Shown here: piece by piece, positions 1-6,609 of the stretch
Layout of the letters: each line of letters starts with the position of its first letter
Numbering within the stretch: the stretch's first letter is position 1
Origin: Lachnospiraceae bacterium
GTDB lineage: Bacteria; Bacillota; Clostridia; Lachnospirales; Lachnospiraceae
NCBI GenBank assembly: GCA_024403415.1
Contig: JAKSRY010000019.1
Location: 1-43,948 of the forward strand
Direction of reading: 5' to 3'
DNA: 43,948 nucleotides
Program-made: the position numbers and the translations under genes
The notes under the pieces: model-generated
Databases searched by the model: none
Seen by the model: the letters and a program-made list of their open reading frames with translations, nothing else
What the model was told of the DNA's origin: nothing

Positions 1-1
1 A

Positions 2-133
2 GCATATATCGAAACTCATACAAATCTGGACGTGGCACTTAAAATGTATTATAAATACGGCTACCAGCAAATTGACAGACCATCATCGGTTTCGCATGGT
101 ACTATGAACAGATTTTTAATTAAAAAAATATAA
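2..133 (+). CDS. C-terminus of a probable GNAT-family N-acetyltransferase (partial)
   Basis: Only the last 43 codons are in the window; the gene starts upstream. The visible residues include ETHTNLDVALKMYYKYGY, then a proline and a final hydrophobic-basic strand. This matches the last helix and strand of GNAT acetyltransferases, where a surface helix with an (A/L)xxxYxKxGF pattern closes the acetyl-CoA site. The substrate cannot be told from the fragment. The stop is followed after 5 nt by the first copy of the hairpin repeat that recurs through the next 5.6 kb. The family call rests on a short segment, so confidence is moderate. Confidence 0.5.
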   Translation, partial: AYIETHTNLDVALKMYYKYGYQQIDRPSSVSHGTMNRFLIKKI

Positions 134-138
134 ATTTA

Positions 139-173
139 GGGACGCTTCTTTTGTTACGAGGAGCGCCCTTTTG
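139..173 (+). repeat. Hairpin repeat copy 1
   Basis: The copy starts GGGACGCTTCTTTTGTTACG and ends in GAGCGCCCTTTTG. The GGGACGC and GCGCCC arms pair with one bulged A, and a short U-rich tail follows, so it could end transcription of the upstream gene. It lies 5 nt after the acetyltransferase stop. It shares the flanking TTTTGCTATAT with copy 4 at 3874. Confidence 0.85.
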
Positions 174-254
174 CTATATCAAAAAGCTTAAATAGGGAAG
201 AAGTATATTTTTTGCAAATAATACCTATTTGAATAGTAGGAGAGTAGGAATAAG

Positions 255-263
255 TGCTATAAT
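255..263 (+). promoter_or_regulatory. Extended -10 promoter candidate for the PLP enzyme gene
   Basis: TGC followed directly by TATAAT forms an extended -10 element 40 nt before the start codon. No good -35 lies at the usual spacing, which fits an extended -10 promoter. This is sequence match only. Confidence 0.4.
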
Positions 264-303
264 ATATATTTGTACATGAATGAAAGTTTACACGGAGGTT
301 AAA

Positions 304-1500
304 ATGGCTAAGAAAGAAAATAAATTTAAAGATTACGACATAATGACACAGGCTATCCATACAGGAACAGATTATGATGCTGAGACAGGTGCTGTCAGGC
401 GTCCGCTTCACATGGCCAACAGCTATAAATTGCCTGATGATTTATCTAAGGTGAATTATTCTTCGACAGACTTGTTAATGTATGCGCGAAATGGAAATGC
501 AAATCAACACTGGTTAGAGGAGAAGATAGCAGCTTTGTATGGCGCAGACGATGCAATAGTTTTGGCGAGTGGAGTTGCAGCATTGCATGCACTTTTTTGG
601 ACACTGTTAAAGACCGGGGATCGTGTTGTATATCCAAATGTCAGCTATATGGCTGTATACAGAATGTTTCATGAATTATTTAATAATAAGTTTGGAGTTG
701 AAACTGTGATGGTGGATATGACAGATCTTGATGCAGTACGTAAGGCCATTACTCCGGGCACAAGGCTTGTGCATATTGAAACACCCGATAATCCGACTGT
801 GGGAGTTACTGATATAGAGGCTATTGCTAAAATTGCTCACGAGAACGGAACTATTTTGTCAGTTGATAATACATTTGCATCGCCATATAATCAACTTCCG
901 TTAGAACTTGGCGCTGACTTTGTAGTAGATGCATTAACCAAATTTATTAATGGTCATGGTGATGCTCAGGGAGGTGCCATTATTTCGAACAATTTGGAAG
1001 AGATGGACCGTATAAGATATGAAGCGCAGGTGAATGTTGGTTCTGTTATAAGTCCATTTAACGCATGGCAGATTTTTAGAGGTTCTGTTACATTTCCGCT
1101 TAGAATGCAGCGAATCAATGAATCATCGTTAGAGGTTGCAAAATGGCTTGAACAGAGAAAGAATGTAACATTCGTTTCATATCCCGGACTTGAGAGTAAT
1201 TCCGGATATGAACTTGCTAAGAAACAGATGAAAAATGGTTATGGCGGTGTTATCTCATTTGGACTTAATACTGATGATAAGACAGTGGAACAATTCTGTG
1301 CGAAGTTAAAGGTTATTACGTTTGCGGTATCATTAGGTCATGATGAAAGCCTTATTTTTCCACAGCCAAGTTATGATGAAAGAATTAACCTGTATCCGAA
1401 GCCGTTTAGGAATGGTTTCATTCGCTTTAGTGTAGGATTGGAAGAAGTCAAAGATATTATCGCTGATCTTGATCAGGCACTAACAGCGGTTAATCTATAA
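304..1500 (+). CDS. Cys/Met metabolism PLP-dependent trans-sulfuration enzyme
   Basis: This 398-aa protein belongs to the cystathionine gamma-synthase / O-acetylhomoserine sulfhydrylase / methionine gamma-lyase fold type I family and has the family's normal length. The PLP lysine is K213 in LTKFINGHGDAQGG, matching the family's TKYxxGHxDxxGG; DNTFASPYNQLPLELGAD is the conserved segment before it. The reaction (synthase, sulfhydrylase or lyase) cannot be fixed from sequence alone. ATG304 is chosen over ATG280 because GGAGG ends 5 nt before it. Two tRNA thiolation genes follow, so a link to sulfur supply is plausible but inferred. A hairpin repeat begins 4 nt after the stop. Confidence 0.85.
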   Translation: MAKKENKFKDYDIMTQAIHTGTDYDAETGAVRRPLHMANSYKLPDDLSKVNYSSTDLLMYARNGNANQHWLEEKIAALYGADDAIVLASGVAALHALFWTLLKTGDRVVYPNVSYMAVYRMFHELFNNKFGVETVMVDMTDLDAVRKAITPGTRLVHIETPDNPTVGVTDIEAIAKIAHENGTILSVDNTFASPYNQLPLELGADFVVDALTKFINGHGDAQGGAIISNNLEEMDRIRYEAQVNVGSVISPFNAWQIFRGSVTFPLRMQRINESSLEVAKWLEQRKNVTFVSYPGLESNSGYELAKKQMKNGYGGVISFGLNTDDKTVEQFCAKLKVITFAVSLGHDESLIFPQPSYDERINLYPKPFRNGFIRFSVGLEEVKDIIADLDQALTAVNL

Positions 1501-1504
1501 TTTG

Positions 1505-1542
1505 GGGACGCTTCTTTTGTCACGAGGAGCGCCCTTTTGTCA
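1505..1542 (+). repeat. Hairpin repeat copy 2
   Basis: GGGACGCTTCTTTTGTCACG followed by AGGAGCGCCCTTTTGTCA. It is nearly identical to copy 1 and sits just after the PLP enzyme stop, in the same orientation as the gene. The bulged stem plus U-rich tail could act as a weak terminator. Confidence 0.85.
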
Positions 1543-1595
1543 TACGTGTGGTTTTTGGGATAAATGATATATTTGTAATAAAAGGTATAAATGAA

Positions 1596-2750
1596 ATGAT
1601 AGATATTGATGTAACATATGAGCAGGTATGCAAATGGGATAAATCTGAATATGTGTGGATAGATGTAAGAGATAAAGAAACCGCAATGTATGGTGGAATT
1701 CCAAATTCGATATGGATTTCAGTAAAAGATATCGAGGATGGAAATGCTGACTTACCCAAGGTGAAGAAGCTTGTTCTTTACTGCATGCGTGGTGTGGTGA
1801 GCAGAGATTGGGCAGAGAAGCTTAGAGACGAAGGTTTGGAAGCATACTCGTTACAGGGTGGATACTATAAGTATCTTTCTAAAGTAATGATAGAGGATGC
1901 TAAGAATGACAAGGAAAAAGCAGAACAGATTGAGCTGAGTATCAGAAAGAAATTTTATAAGGTCTTGTTTTCAAGATTTGCCAAGGCAATAAATGAATAT
2001 GAGTTGGTAAAGGAACATGACCATATTGCGGTATGTATATCTGGTGGTAAAGATTCAATGCTTATGGCCAAATTGTTTCAGGAATTGAAGAAACATAATA
2101 AATTCGAATTTGAACTTACATTTCTTGTTATGGATCCTGGGTACAGTCCGGAAAACAGGAGGGTGATAGAGCAAAACGCCCAACTTATGAATATACCGAT
2201 TACAATTTTCGAATCAGATATTTTTGACGCAGTGGATACGATAGAAAAATCTCCCTGTTATCTTTGTGCAAGAATGAGAAGAGGGCATCTTTATAAGAAA
2301 GCAAAAGAACTCGGCTGCAACAAAATTGCACTGGGACATCACTACGATGATGTAATAGAAACCATACTGATGGGGATGTTGTACGGGGCTCAGGTACAGA
2401 CAATGATGCCTAAACTTCATAGTACCAATTTTGAAGGGATGGAGCTTATCAGACCATTGTATCTGATTCGGGAAGATGATATTAAACAGTGGCATGATTA
2501 CAATGATTTGCATTTTTTGCAATGTGCATGTCATTTCACTGACACATGTTCGAGCTGTCGGGATGATGGAACCAGTAATTCGAAGCGCCTTGAAATAAAG
2601 AAGCTTATTGCAGAACTTAAAAAGGTTAATCCATATGTTGAAGGGAATATTTTTAAGAGTGTGGAAAATGTAAATTTAAGTACTGTAATAGCATATAAGG
2701 AAGATGGAGTAAGACATCATTTTTTAGATGAATATGACAAAGATAGATAA
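1596..2750 (+). CDS. Rhodanese domain fused to TtcA-like tRNA 2-thiocytidine synthase
   Basis: Two domains are visible in about 384 aa. Residues 1-115 form a rhodanese domain with WIDVRD and the active-site loop YCMRGVVS, the persulfide cysteine being C63. The rest is a PP-loop ATPase of the TtcA type: SGGKDS at 149-154, C221xxC224 (PCYLC), ALGHHYDDVIET, and a late cysteine cluster CACHFTDTCSSC. TtcA proteins thiolate cytidine 32 of tRNA using ATP and a [4Fe-4S] cluster held by such cysteines. The fused rhodanese could deliver sulfur in cis (inference). A GTG at 1548 is possible, but ATG1596 has AAAGG about 11 nt upstream and matches where rhodanese domains begin. mnmA follows. Confidence 0.85.
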   Translation: MIDIDVTYEQVCKWDKSEYVWIDVRDKETAMYGGIPNSIWISVKDIEDGNADLPKVKKLVLYCMRGVVSRDWAEKLRDEGLEAYSLQGGYYKYLSKVMIEDAKNDKEKAEQIELSIRKKFYKVLFSRFAKAINEYELVKEHDHIAVCISGGKDSMLMAKLFQELKKHNKFEFELTFLVMDPGYSPENRRVIEQNAQLMNIPITIFESDIFDAVDTIEKSPCYLCARMRRGHLYKKAKELGCNKIALGHHYDDVIETILMGMLYGAQVQTMMPKLHSTNFEGMELIRPLYLIREDDIKQWHDYNDLHFLQCACHFTDTCSSCRDDGTSNSKRLEIKKLIAELKKVNPYVEGNIFKSVENVNLSTVIAYKEDGVRHHFLDEYDKDR

Positions 2751-2755
2751 TTGTG

Positions 2756-2793
2756 TGACAAAGGGACACTCCTCGTGACAAAAGAAGCGTCCC
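2756..2793 (-). repeat. Hairpin repeat copy 3 (inverted)
   Basis: On + it reads TGACAAAGGGACACTCCTCG then TGACAAAAGAAGCGTCCC, the reverse complement of the other copies with slight divergence. It fills most of the gap between the ttcA-like gene and mnmA, and its end abuts the mnmA ribosome binding site AAAGGAG. Confidence 0.85.
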
Positions 2794-2806
2794 CAAAGGA
2801 GAGAGT

Positions 2807-3874
2807 ATGTCAAAGAAGGCCTTAATTGCAATGAGTGGCGGGGTTGATTCTTCAATTGCCGCAAAGCTTATGAAAGATGCAGGATATGAGTGCATTGGAT
2901 GCACGATGAAACTATATGATAATGAAGATGTTGGAATAAGCAAAGGACATACCTGCTGTAGTCTTGATGATGTCGAAGATGCAAGGAATGTGGCAGCAGC
3001 GAACGGGATGCCATATTATGTCCTTAATTTTAAGGATGGTTTCAGCGAATGTGTTGTCAGAAGATTCGTGGACGCATATGAGAATGGAAGGACTCCAAAC
3101 CCGTGTATAGATTGCAATCGCTTTATGAAATTTGACAAATTATTTTATAAAGCAAAAGAGCTGGGCTGTGACTATGTAGTTACCGGTCATTATGCAAGAA
3201 TAGAGCAGTCGGGTGATAAATATATACTAAAAAAAGGACTGGATGATACCAAAGATCAAAGTTATGTATTGTATTCAATGACTCAGGAACAATTGAAGCA
3301 TACTCTTTTTCCAATAGGAAATCTTAGGAAAACCGAGGTTCGTGAGATAGCTGAAGCGAATTCATTTATTAATGCCAATAAACCGGATAGTCAGGATATA
3401 TGTTTCGTTCCGGACGGAGATTATGCAACATTCATTAAAAGACATACAGGTAAAGACTACAGGCATGGAAAATTTATTGATTTGGAAGGAAATGTGCTTG
3501 GAGAACACAAGGGAATTATTAATTATACAATAGGTCAAAGAAAGGGGCTTGGAATTGCTTATAAGGAACCTTTATATGTGGTTGATATAAGACCTGATGA
3601 AAATGTTGTCATCCTTGGTAATGATAAAGCTCTCTTTTCTACTACATTCGAAGCAGGTGATTTTAACTGGATTAGCAGTGAAGTGCCAAAAGGAGAAATT
3701 GAATGCAGGGTAAAGGTTCGGTATCGCCAAAAAGAACAGCCGGCAAGAGTTATTCCATTAAACGATAACAAAGTTCGAATAGAGTTTAGATTTCCGCCGC
3801 GCGCTATAACAAAGGGACAGGCAGCGGTCTTATATGATGGTGATGTTGTTCTGGGCGGCGGAACTATACTTTAG
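2807..3874 (+). CDS. mnmA: tRNA-specific 2-thiouridylase MnmA
   Basis: MnmA puts sulfur on the wobble uridine (s2U34) of Lys, Glu and Gln tRNAs, using ATP and a persulfide donor. The 355-aa length is typical. The PP-loop SGGVDSS is at 9-15, the first catalytic cysteine C100 lies in NPCIDCNRFMKF and the second, C199, in SQDICFVPDG, equivalent to E. coli C102 and C199. TGHYAR and IGQRKGLG are also conserved. The C-terminal beta-barrel is complete. The start is set by AAAGGAGAG 6 nt upstream. No cysteine desulfurase is adjacent; the nearest sulfur-handling protein is the rhodanese-TtcA fusion just upstream. The stop codon overlaps the first base of repeat copy 4. Confidence 0.97.
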   Translation: MSKKALIAMSGGVDSSIAAKLMKDAGYECIGCTMKLYDNEDVGISKGHTCCSLDDVEDARNVAAANGMPYYVLNFKDGFSECVVRRFVDAYENGRTPNPCIDCNRFMKFDKLFYKAKELGCDYVVTGHYARIEQSGDKYILKKGLDDTKDQSYVLYSMTQEQLKHTLFPIGNLRKTEVREIAEANSFINANKPDSQDICFVPDGDYATFIKRHTGKDYRHGKFIDLEGNVLGEHKGIINYTIGQRKGLGIAYKEPLYVVDIRPDENVVILGNDKALFSTTFEAGDFNWISSEVPKGEIECRVKVRYRQKEQPARVIPLNDNKVRIEFRFPPRAITKGQAAVLYDGDVVLGGGTIL

Positions 3875-3910
3875 GGACGCTTCTTTTGTCACAAGGGGTG
3901 TCCGTTTTGC
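3874..3910 (+). repeat. Hairpin repeat copy 4
   Basis: GGGACGCTTCTTTTGTCACA followed by AGGGGTGTCCGTTTTGC. The first G is the last base of the mnmA stop codon. The 3' flank TTTTGCTATAT is shared with copy 1. GGGACGC can pair with GTGTCC plus a U-rich tail. Confidence 0.85.
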
Positions 3911-4043
3911 TATATAATATCTGAGGGAGGTTGAGAAAGATGAAATATATAAGGATGGTGTACTTCTTTATGAAATCGAAGAGTTTGATGATGAAGGAAA
4001 CTGTCGAATAAGATATTGTAGATAATGCCCCCAAGGTAGATAC
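3911..4043 (+). other. Gene-free spacer with a possible decayed coding remnant
   Basis: No intact gene is seen between repeat copy 4 and the B12 leader promoter. One frame, 3918-4025, is open between two stops and reads acidic, protein-like residues (VLLYEIEEFDDEGN). It has no start codon with a ribosome binding site in that frame, so it may be a remnant or chance. Confidence 0.2.
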
Positions 4044-4072
4044 TTGCATTGTAAAAAGATTTGTGATAGCAT
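4044..4072 (+). promoter_or_regulatory. Promoter candidate for the B12-riboswitch transcript
   Basis: TTGCAT, a 17-nt spacer and TAGCAT. Transcription would start near 4079, about 20 nt before the first helix of the riboswitch, which is the expected geometry. Confidence 0.5.
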
Positions 4073-4099
4073 AACACACTGTAATTGAATATGGAAAGG

Positions 4100-4283
4100 T
4101 AATTGGTGCCGGATTAATTATTGATAATTAAGATGGTTAAAAGGGAAACAGGTGCAAATCCTGTACGATCTCGTCACTGTGATTAGGGAGTGCAGATGTC
4201 AATTAATTTTAAGCCACTGATACATTGGTATTGGGAAGGTGATATCTGTGTGATGATCTTTCAGCCAGGAGACCTGCCAATTA
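4100..4283 (+). promoter_or_regulatory. Cobalamin (B12) riboswitch
   Basis: All conserved blocks are present in order: closing helix TAATTGGT (4100-4107) paired with GCCAATTA (4276-4283), GGTGCC, AAAAGGGAA, GGTGCAAATCC, TCACTGT, AAGCCACTG, GGGAAGG, and the B12 box AGCCAGGAGACCTGCC at 4263-4278. The receptor binds adenosyl- or related cobalamins and normally turns expression off. Downstream are a hairpin at 4333-4353 and a rho-independent terminator at 4373-4402, so control is probably by termination. It leads to the DUF4430 lipoprotein and ECF S-component genes, implying that these serve corrinoid or precursor uptake. Confidence 0.95.
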
Positions 4284-4332
4284 TTGGTACAGGATAAATA
4301 TCCGGATCACGAGGAATTGGTCGTACTGCTTG

Positions 4333-4353
4333 AACAGAATAAGTTATTCTGTT
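4333..4353 (+). promoter_or_regulatory. Hairpin between riboswitch aptamer and terminator
   Basis: AACAGAAT and ATTCTGTT form an 8-bp stem with a 5-nt loop, followed by a T-rich run. It may be part of the switching platform or an additional weak terminator. Confidence 0.4.
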
Positions 4354-4372
4354 TGATTTTGTGCACTCTTTT

Positions 4373-4402
4373 ACTCCATTTGATTTCAAATGGAGTTTTT
4401 TA
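4373..4402 (+). terminator. Rho-independent terminator of the B12 riboswitch
   Basis: ACTCCATTTGA pairs with TCAAATGGAGT and is followed by a run of T. It lies between the B12 aptamer and the first regulated gene, so it is the probable off-state terminator. Confidence 0.85.
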
Positions 4403-4457
4403 TTCTGAACCATGATATATGCAATTATACATTTTATATTAGAAGAGGAGATTTATT

Positions 4458-5015
4458 ATGAAAAAATCAATCAAAAAGCAGTTAACAACTATTATGAGTG
4501 TATTAATGGCATTAGCAATGTCTTTTGCACTTGTAGCCTGCAGCAAAAATGAAGTAAAGGAAGAAGTTGCACAGGCAGTCGAAGAGGTTAAGGATGCAGT
4601 TGAGGAAGTTAAAGAAGCTGCTGCAGAAGTAAAAGAAGAAGTAAAGGAAGAAGTTACTGAAGCAGTAGAAGAAGTAGTAAAAGACGTAAAGGGTTCAGAC
4701 GCTGAAGCTACAGTAGTTGGCGAAGGTGCTGTACAGTTTGCATTTGAAGTTGTTGATGCTGAAGGAAATACTACTTTATTTACAGTAAATACAGACAAGG
4801 CAACTGTAGGAGAAGCTTTACTTGATGTTAACCTTATTGAAGGCGAAGATAGTGAATATGGACTTTATGTTAAGAAAGTAAATGGAATTACAGCTGATTT
4901 TGATGTTGATCAGACATACTGGGCATTCTATGTTGATGGTGAATATGCAATGACAGGTGTTGATTCAACAGAAGTTGTTGCCGGAAGTACTTATTCTTTC
5001 AAGGTTGAAAAATAA
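4458..5015 (+). CDS. B12-riboswitch-controlled lipoprotein with transcobalamin-like DUF4430 domain
   Basis: This 185-aa protein starts with a lipoprotein signal peptide (lipobox LVAC, lipidated C28). Residues 30-80 are an almost uninterrupted Glu/Lys/Val/Ala helix built from KEEV and EEVKEA units, a likely stalk or coiled coil. Residues 88-185 form a DUF4430 domain (FEVVDAEGNTTLFTVNTDKA, VGEALLDVNLI, YGLYVKKVNGI, YWAFYVDGEYAMTGVD), the family related to the C-terminal beta domain of animal transcobalamin and intrinsic factor. It sits directly after a B12 riboswitch and 47 nt before an ECF S-component gene. I infer a surface corrinoid-capture lipoprotein; binding is not shown. AGAAGAGGAG precedes ATG4458. 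Confidence 0.85.
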   Translation: MKKSIKKQLTTIMSVLMALAMSFALVACSKNEVKEEVAQAVEEVKDAVEEVKEAAAEVKEEVKEEVTEAVEEVVKDVKGSDAEATVVGEGAVQFAFEVVDAEGNTTLFTVNTDKATVGEALLDVNLIEGEDSEYGLYVKKVNGITADFDVDQTYWAFYVDGEYAMTGVDSTEVVAGSTYSFKVEK

Positions 5016-5062
5016 GTTACCTGAATTAGTTGCAGTGCGATGTTAGTTACAGGAAAAGGTGA

Positions 5063-5581
5063 ATGAAGCTTTCTGTAAGAGAAGTTGTAATATTTGCGAT
5101 GCTCGGTTCAATTATGTATGTATCAAAGGTCATTATGGAGTTTGCTCCTAATGTGCATCTGCTTGGTATGTTTACCATGACATTTACTTTGGTATATAGG
5201 AAGAAAGCCCTGTATCCGATTTACACATATGTATTATTAAATGGAATATTTGCAGGTTTCGCCACTTGGTGGATACCATATCTTTATATATGGACAGTTC
5301 TGTGGGGGATAACGATGCTGTTGCCCAAAAACATTCCTGCAAAGGCCCGACCAATAGTGTATATGTTGGTATGTGCATCTCACGGGTTCTTATTTGGAAC
5401 TCTTTATGCACCGGCGCAGGCAATACTGTTTGGCCTTAACTTTAAGGGGATGATTGCATGGATAATCGCAGGACTCCCATGGGATGCAATACACGGAATA
5501 AGTAATTTTTTCTGCGGAATGCTTATATATCCTTTAGTGATATTGCTTAGAAAACTGGAAGCATCATTCCAAACGAAATAA
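5063..5581 (+). CDS. ECF-type transporter S component, probably for a corrinoid or precursor
   Basis: The 172-aa protein is very hydrophobic with about five or six membrane helices. It begins MKLSVREVVIFAMLGSIMYV, the usual first helix of energy-coupling factor S components, and has aromatic WWIPYLYIWTVLW and LPWDAIHGISNF segments in later helices. S components bind a vitamin or metal and dock on a shared EcfAAT module, which is not in this window. The B12 riboswitch and the DUF4430 lipoprotein in the same transcript suggest cobalamin, cobinamide, alpha-ribazole or dimethylbenzimidazole as substrate (inference). A long hairpin terminator follows. Confidence 0.75.
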   Translation: MKLSVREVVIFAMLGSIMYVSKVIMEFAPNVHLLGMFTMTFTLVYRKKALYPIYTYVLLNGIFAGFATWWIPYLYIWTVLWGITMLLPKNIPAKARPIVYMLVCASHGFLFGTLYAPAQAILFGLNFKGMIAWIIAGLPWDAIHGISNFFCGMLIYPLVILLRKLEASFQTK

Positions 5582-5602
5582 TAAATATAAAGAAAAATGA
5601 AA

Positions 5603-5688
5603 ATCGCCTGGATTATTTATATATATCTATAAGGGAGCATATGACTAACGTATAGAAGATATTATAAGTAATCTAGGCGATGTTTTTT
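5603..5688 (+). terminator. Long hairpin terminator after the B12 unit
   Basis: ATCGCCTGGATTA (5603-5615) pairs with TAATCTAGGCGAT (5669-5681) with one G-U pair. The A/T-rich inner arms extend the stem further with bulges, and GTTTTTTAA follows. It is unusually long for a terminator and could also be a small structured element. Confidence 0.7.
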
Positions 5689-5730
5689 AATACGCGGTAT
5701 TACAGAAGAGTATCCTATAAATAGAGAAGA

Positions 5731-5768
5731 TGACAAAGGGACAATCCTCATTACAAAAGAAGCGTCCC
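5731..5768 (-). repeat. Hairpin repeat copy 5 (inverted)
   Basis: On + it reads TGACAAAGGGACAATCCTCA then TTACAAAAGAAGCGTCCC. Read on the - strand it starts a few nt after the HAD phosphatase stop, so relative to that gene it has the same placement as copies 1, 2 and 4. Confidence 0.85.
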
Positions 5769-5772
5769 CGAA

Positions 5773-6423
5773 TCAGAGATACTGGAAGATATCTTCAATG
5801 GTTGGAGCAATGTGCTTTACACCGGCAGCTTCGAGAGTTTCTCTGGTTCCAAAACCATACAGAACACCGATACAGTCAATGCCGACCGCAGCAGCTCCTT
5901 CTGCATCAAATTTAGTATCACCAACGAGAACAACCTTCGATTTATCAGGATTACCGAATTGCAAAAGTGCATATTCGACAACTTCGGTTTTACTGGCACG
6001 TGGTTTCTCACCATCGCCTTCAAGGGTAGCGCCGGAAACAATATCGAAATAGTCCAACAATCCGAATTTATCAAGAATCTGACGAGAAAAAACAGCAGGC
6101 TTTGAGGTTGCTACGGCAATTTTTCGTCCGCTTTCCTTAACCTTTCTGAGTAAGGCATCAATTCCTTCGTAGGCTGTATTTTCAAACAAGCCTGTTTTTG
6201 AATAGTAATCCCTGTAAGCTTTAATTGCTTTATCTGTCTGCTCCTCATCAAAATCATAGAATTTGCTGAATGAATATGTGAGGGGAGGTCCTATGAATTT
6301 ACGTAAATTGTCTAAAGGTTCTTCAATTCCCAAAGAACGAAGGGCAATCTGAATTCCTTTTGTTATTCCGAGACTTGAGTCAGAAATGGTTCCATCCAAA
6401 TCAAAAAGTATATAATCGTACAT
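5773..6423 (-). CDS. HAD-superfamily phosphatase (phosphoglycolate phosphatase-like)
   Basis: This is a 216-aa haloacid dehalogenase-type hydrolase. Motif I is FDLDGT, with nucleophile D8 and acid D10. Motif II lies in VATSKP, motif III in the lysine of EGDGEKPRASK, and motif IV in VLVGDTKFDAEGAAAVG. A helical cap of about 65 residues between motifs I and II makes it a C1-cap member of the Gph/PpaX/YjjG-like subgroup. The substrate is a small phosphorylated metabolite that cannot be named from sequence. ACGGAGA lies about 7 nt before ATG. It is transcribed away from the neighbouring histidine kinase, and repeat copy 5 follows its stop. Confidence 0.85.
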   Translation of the reverse strand: MYDYILFDLDGTISDSSLGITKGIQIALRSLGIEEPLDNLRKFIGPPLTYSFSKFYDFDEEQTDKAIKAYRDYYSKTGLFENTAYEGIDALLRKVKESGRKIAVATSKPAVFSRQILDKFGLLDYFDIVSGATLEGDGEKPRASKTEVVEYALLQFGNPDKSKVVLVGDTKFDAEGAAAVGIDCIGVLYGFGTRETLEAAGVKHIAPTIEDIFQYL

Positions 6424-6609
6424 GGTAATTCTCCGTTTATCTATTTTAGAATATAGTTAATTTATCTTTAACACTATACCATATTTTATGGCTGTTTATG
6501 AAGCTAAAATATTGTTTAGATGTTATAAGTTATGTTAAAATTTGTAGAACGAGAACATGCCTTTTTGTTATTATCAGAGCTGTTGAAAGACGGCGAAATG
6601 AGGATTTTT

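Noticed and set aside
4439-4798. Reverse-strand open frame rich in Ser/Thr opposite the DUF4430 gene
   Set aside because: It is the mirror of the Glu/Lys/Val-rich helix; no ribosome binding site, and the + strand gene has a signal peptide and family match.
4100-5015. Acidic Glu-rich repeats of the lipoprotein as a bacterial CRISPR or satellite-like repeat
   Set aside because: The DNA repeats are short, imperfect and in frame with a coding helix; there are no spacers.
5812-6105. Plus-strand open frames across the HAD gene
   Set aside because: They lack ribosome binding sites and family features; the - strand frame contains all HAD motifs.
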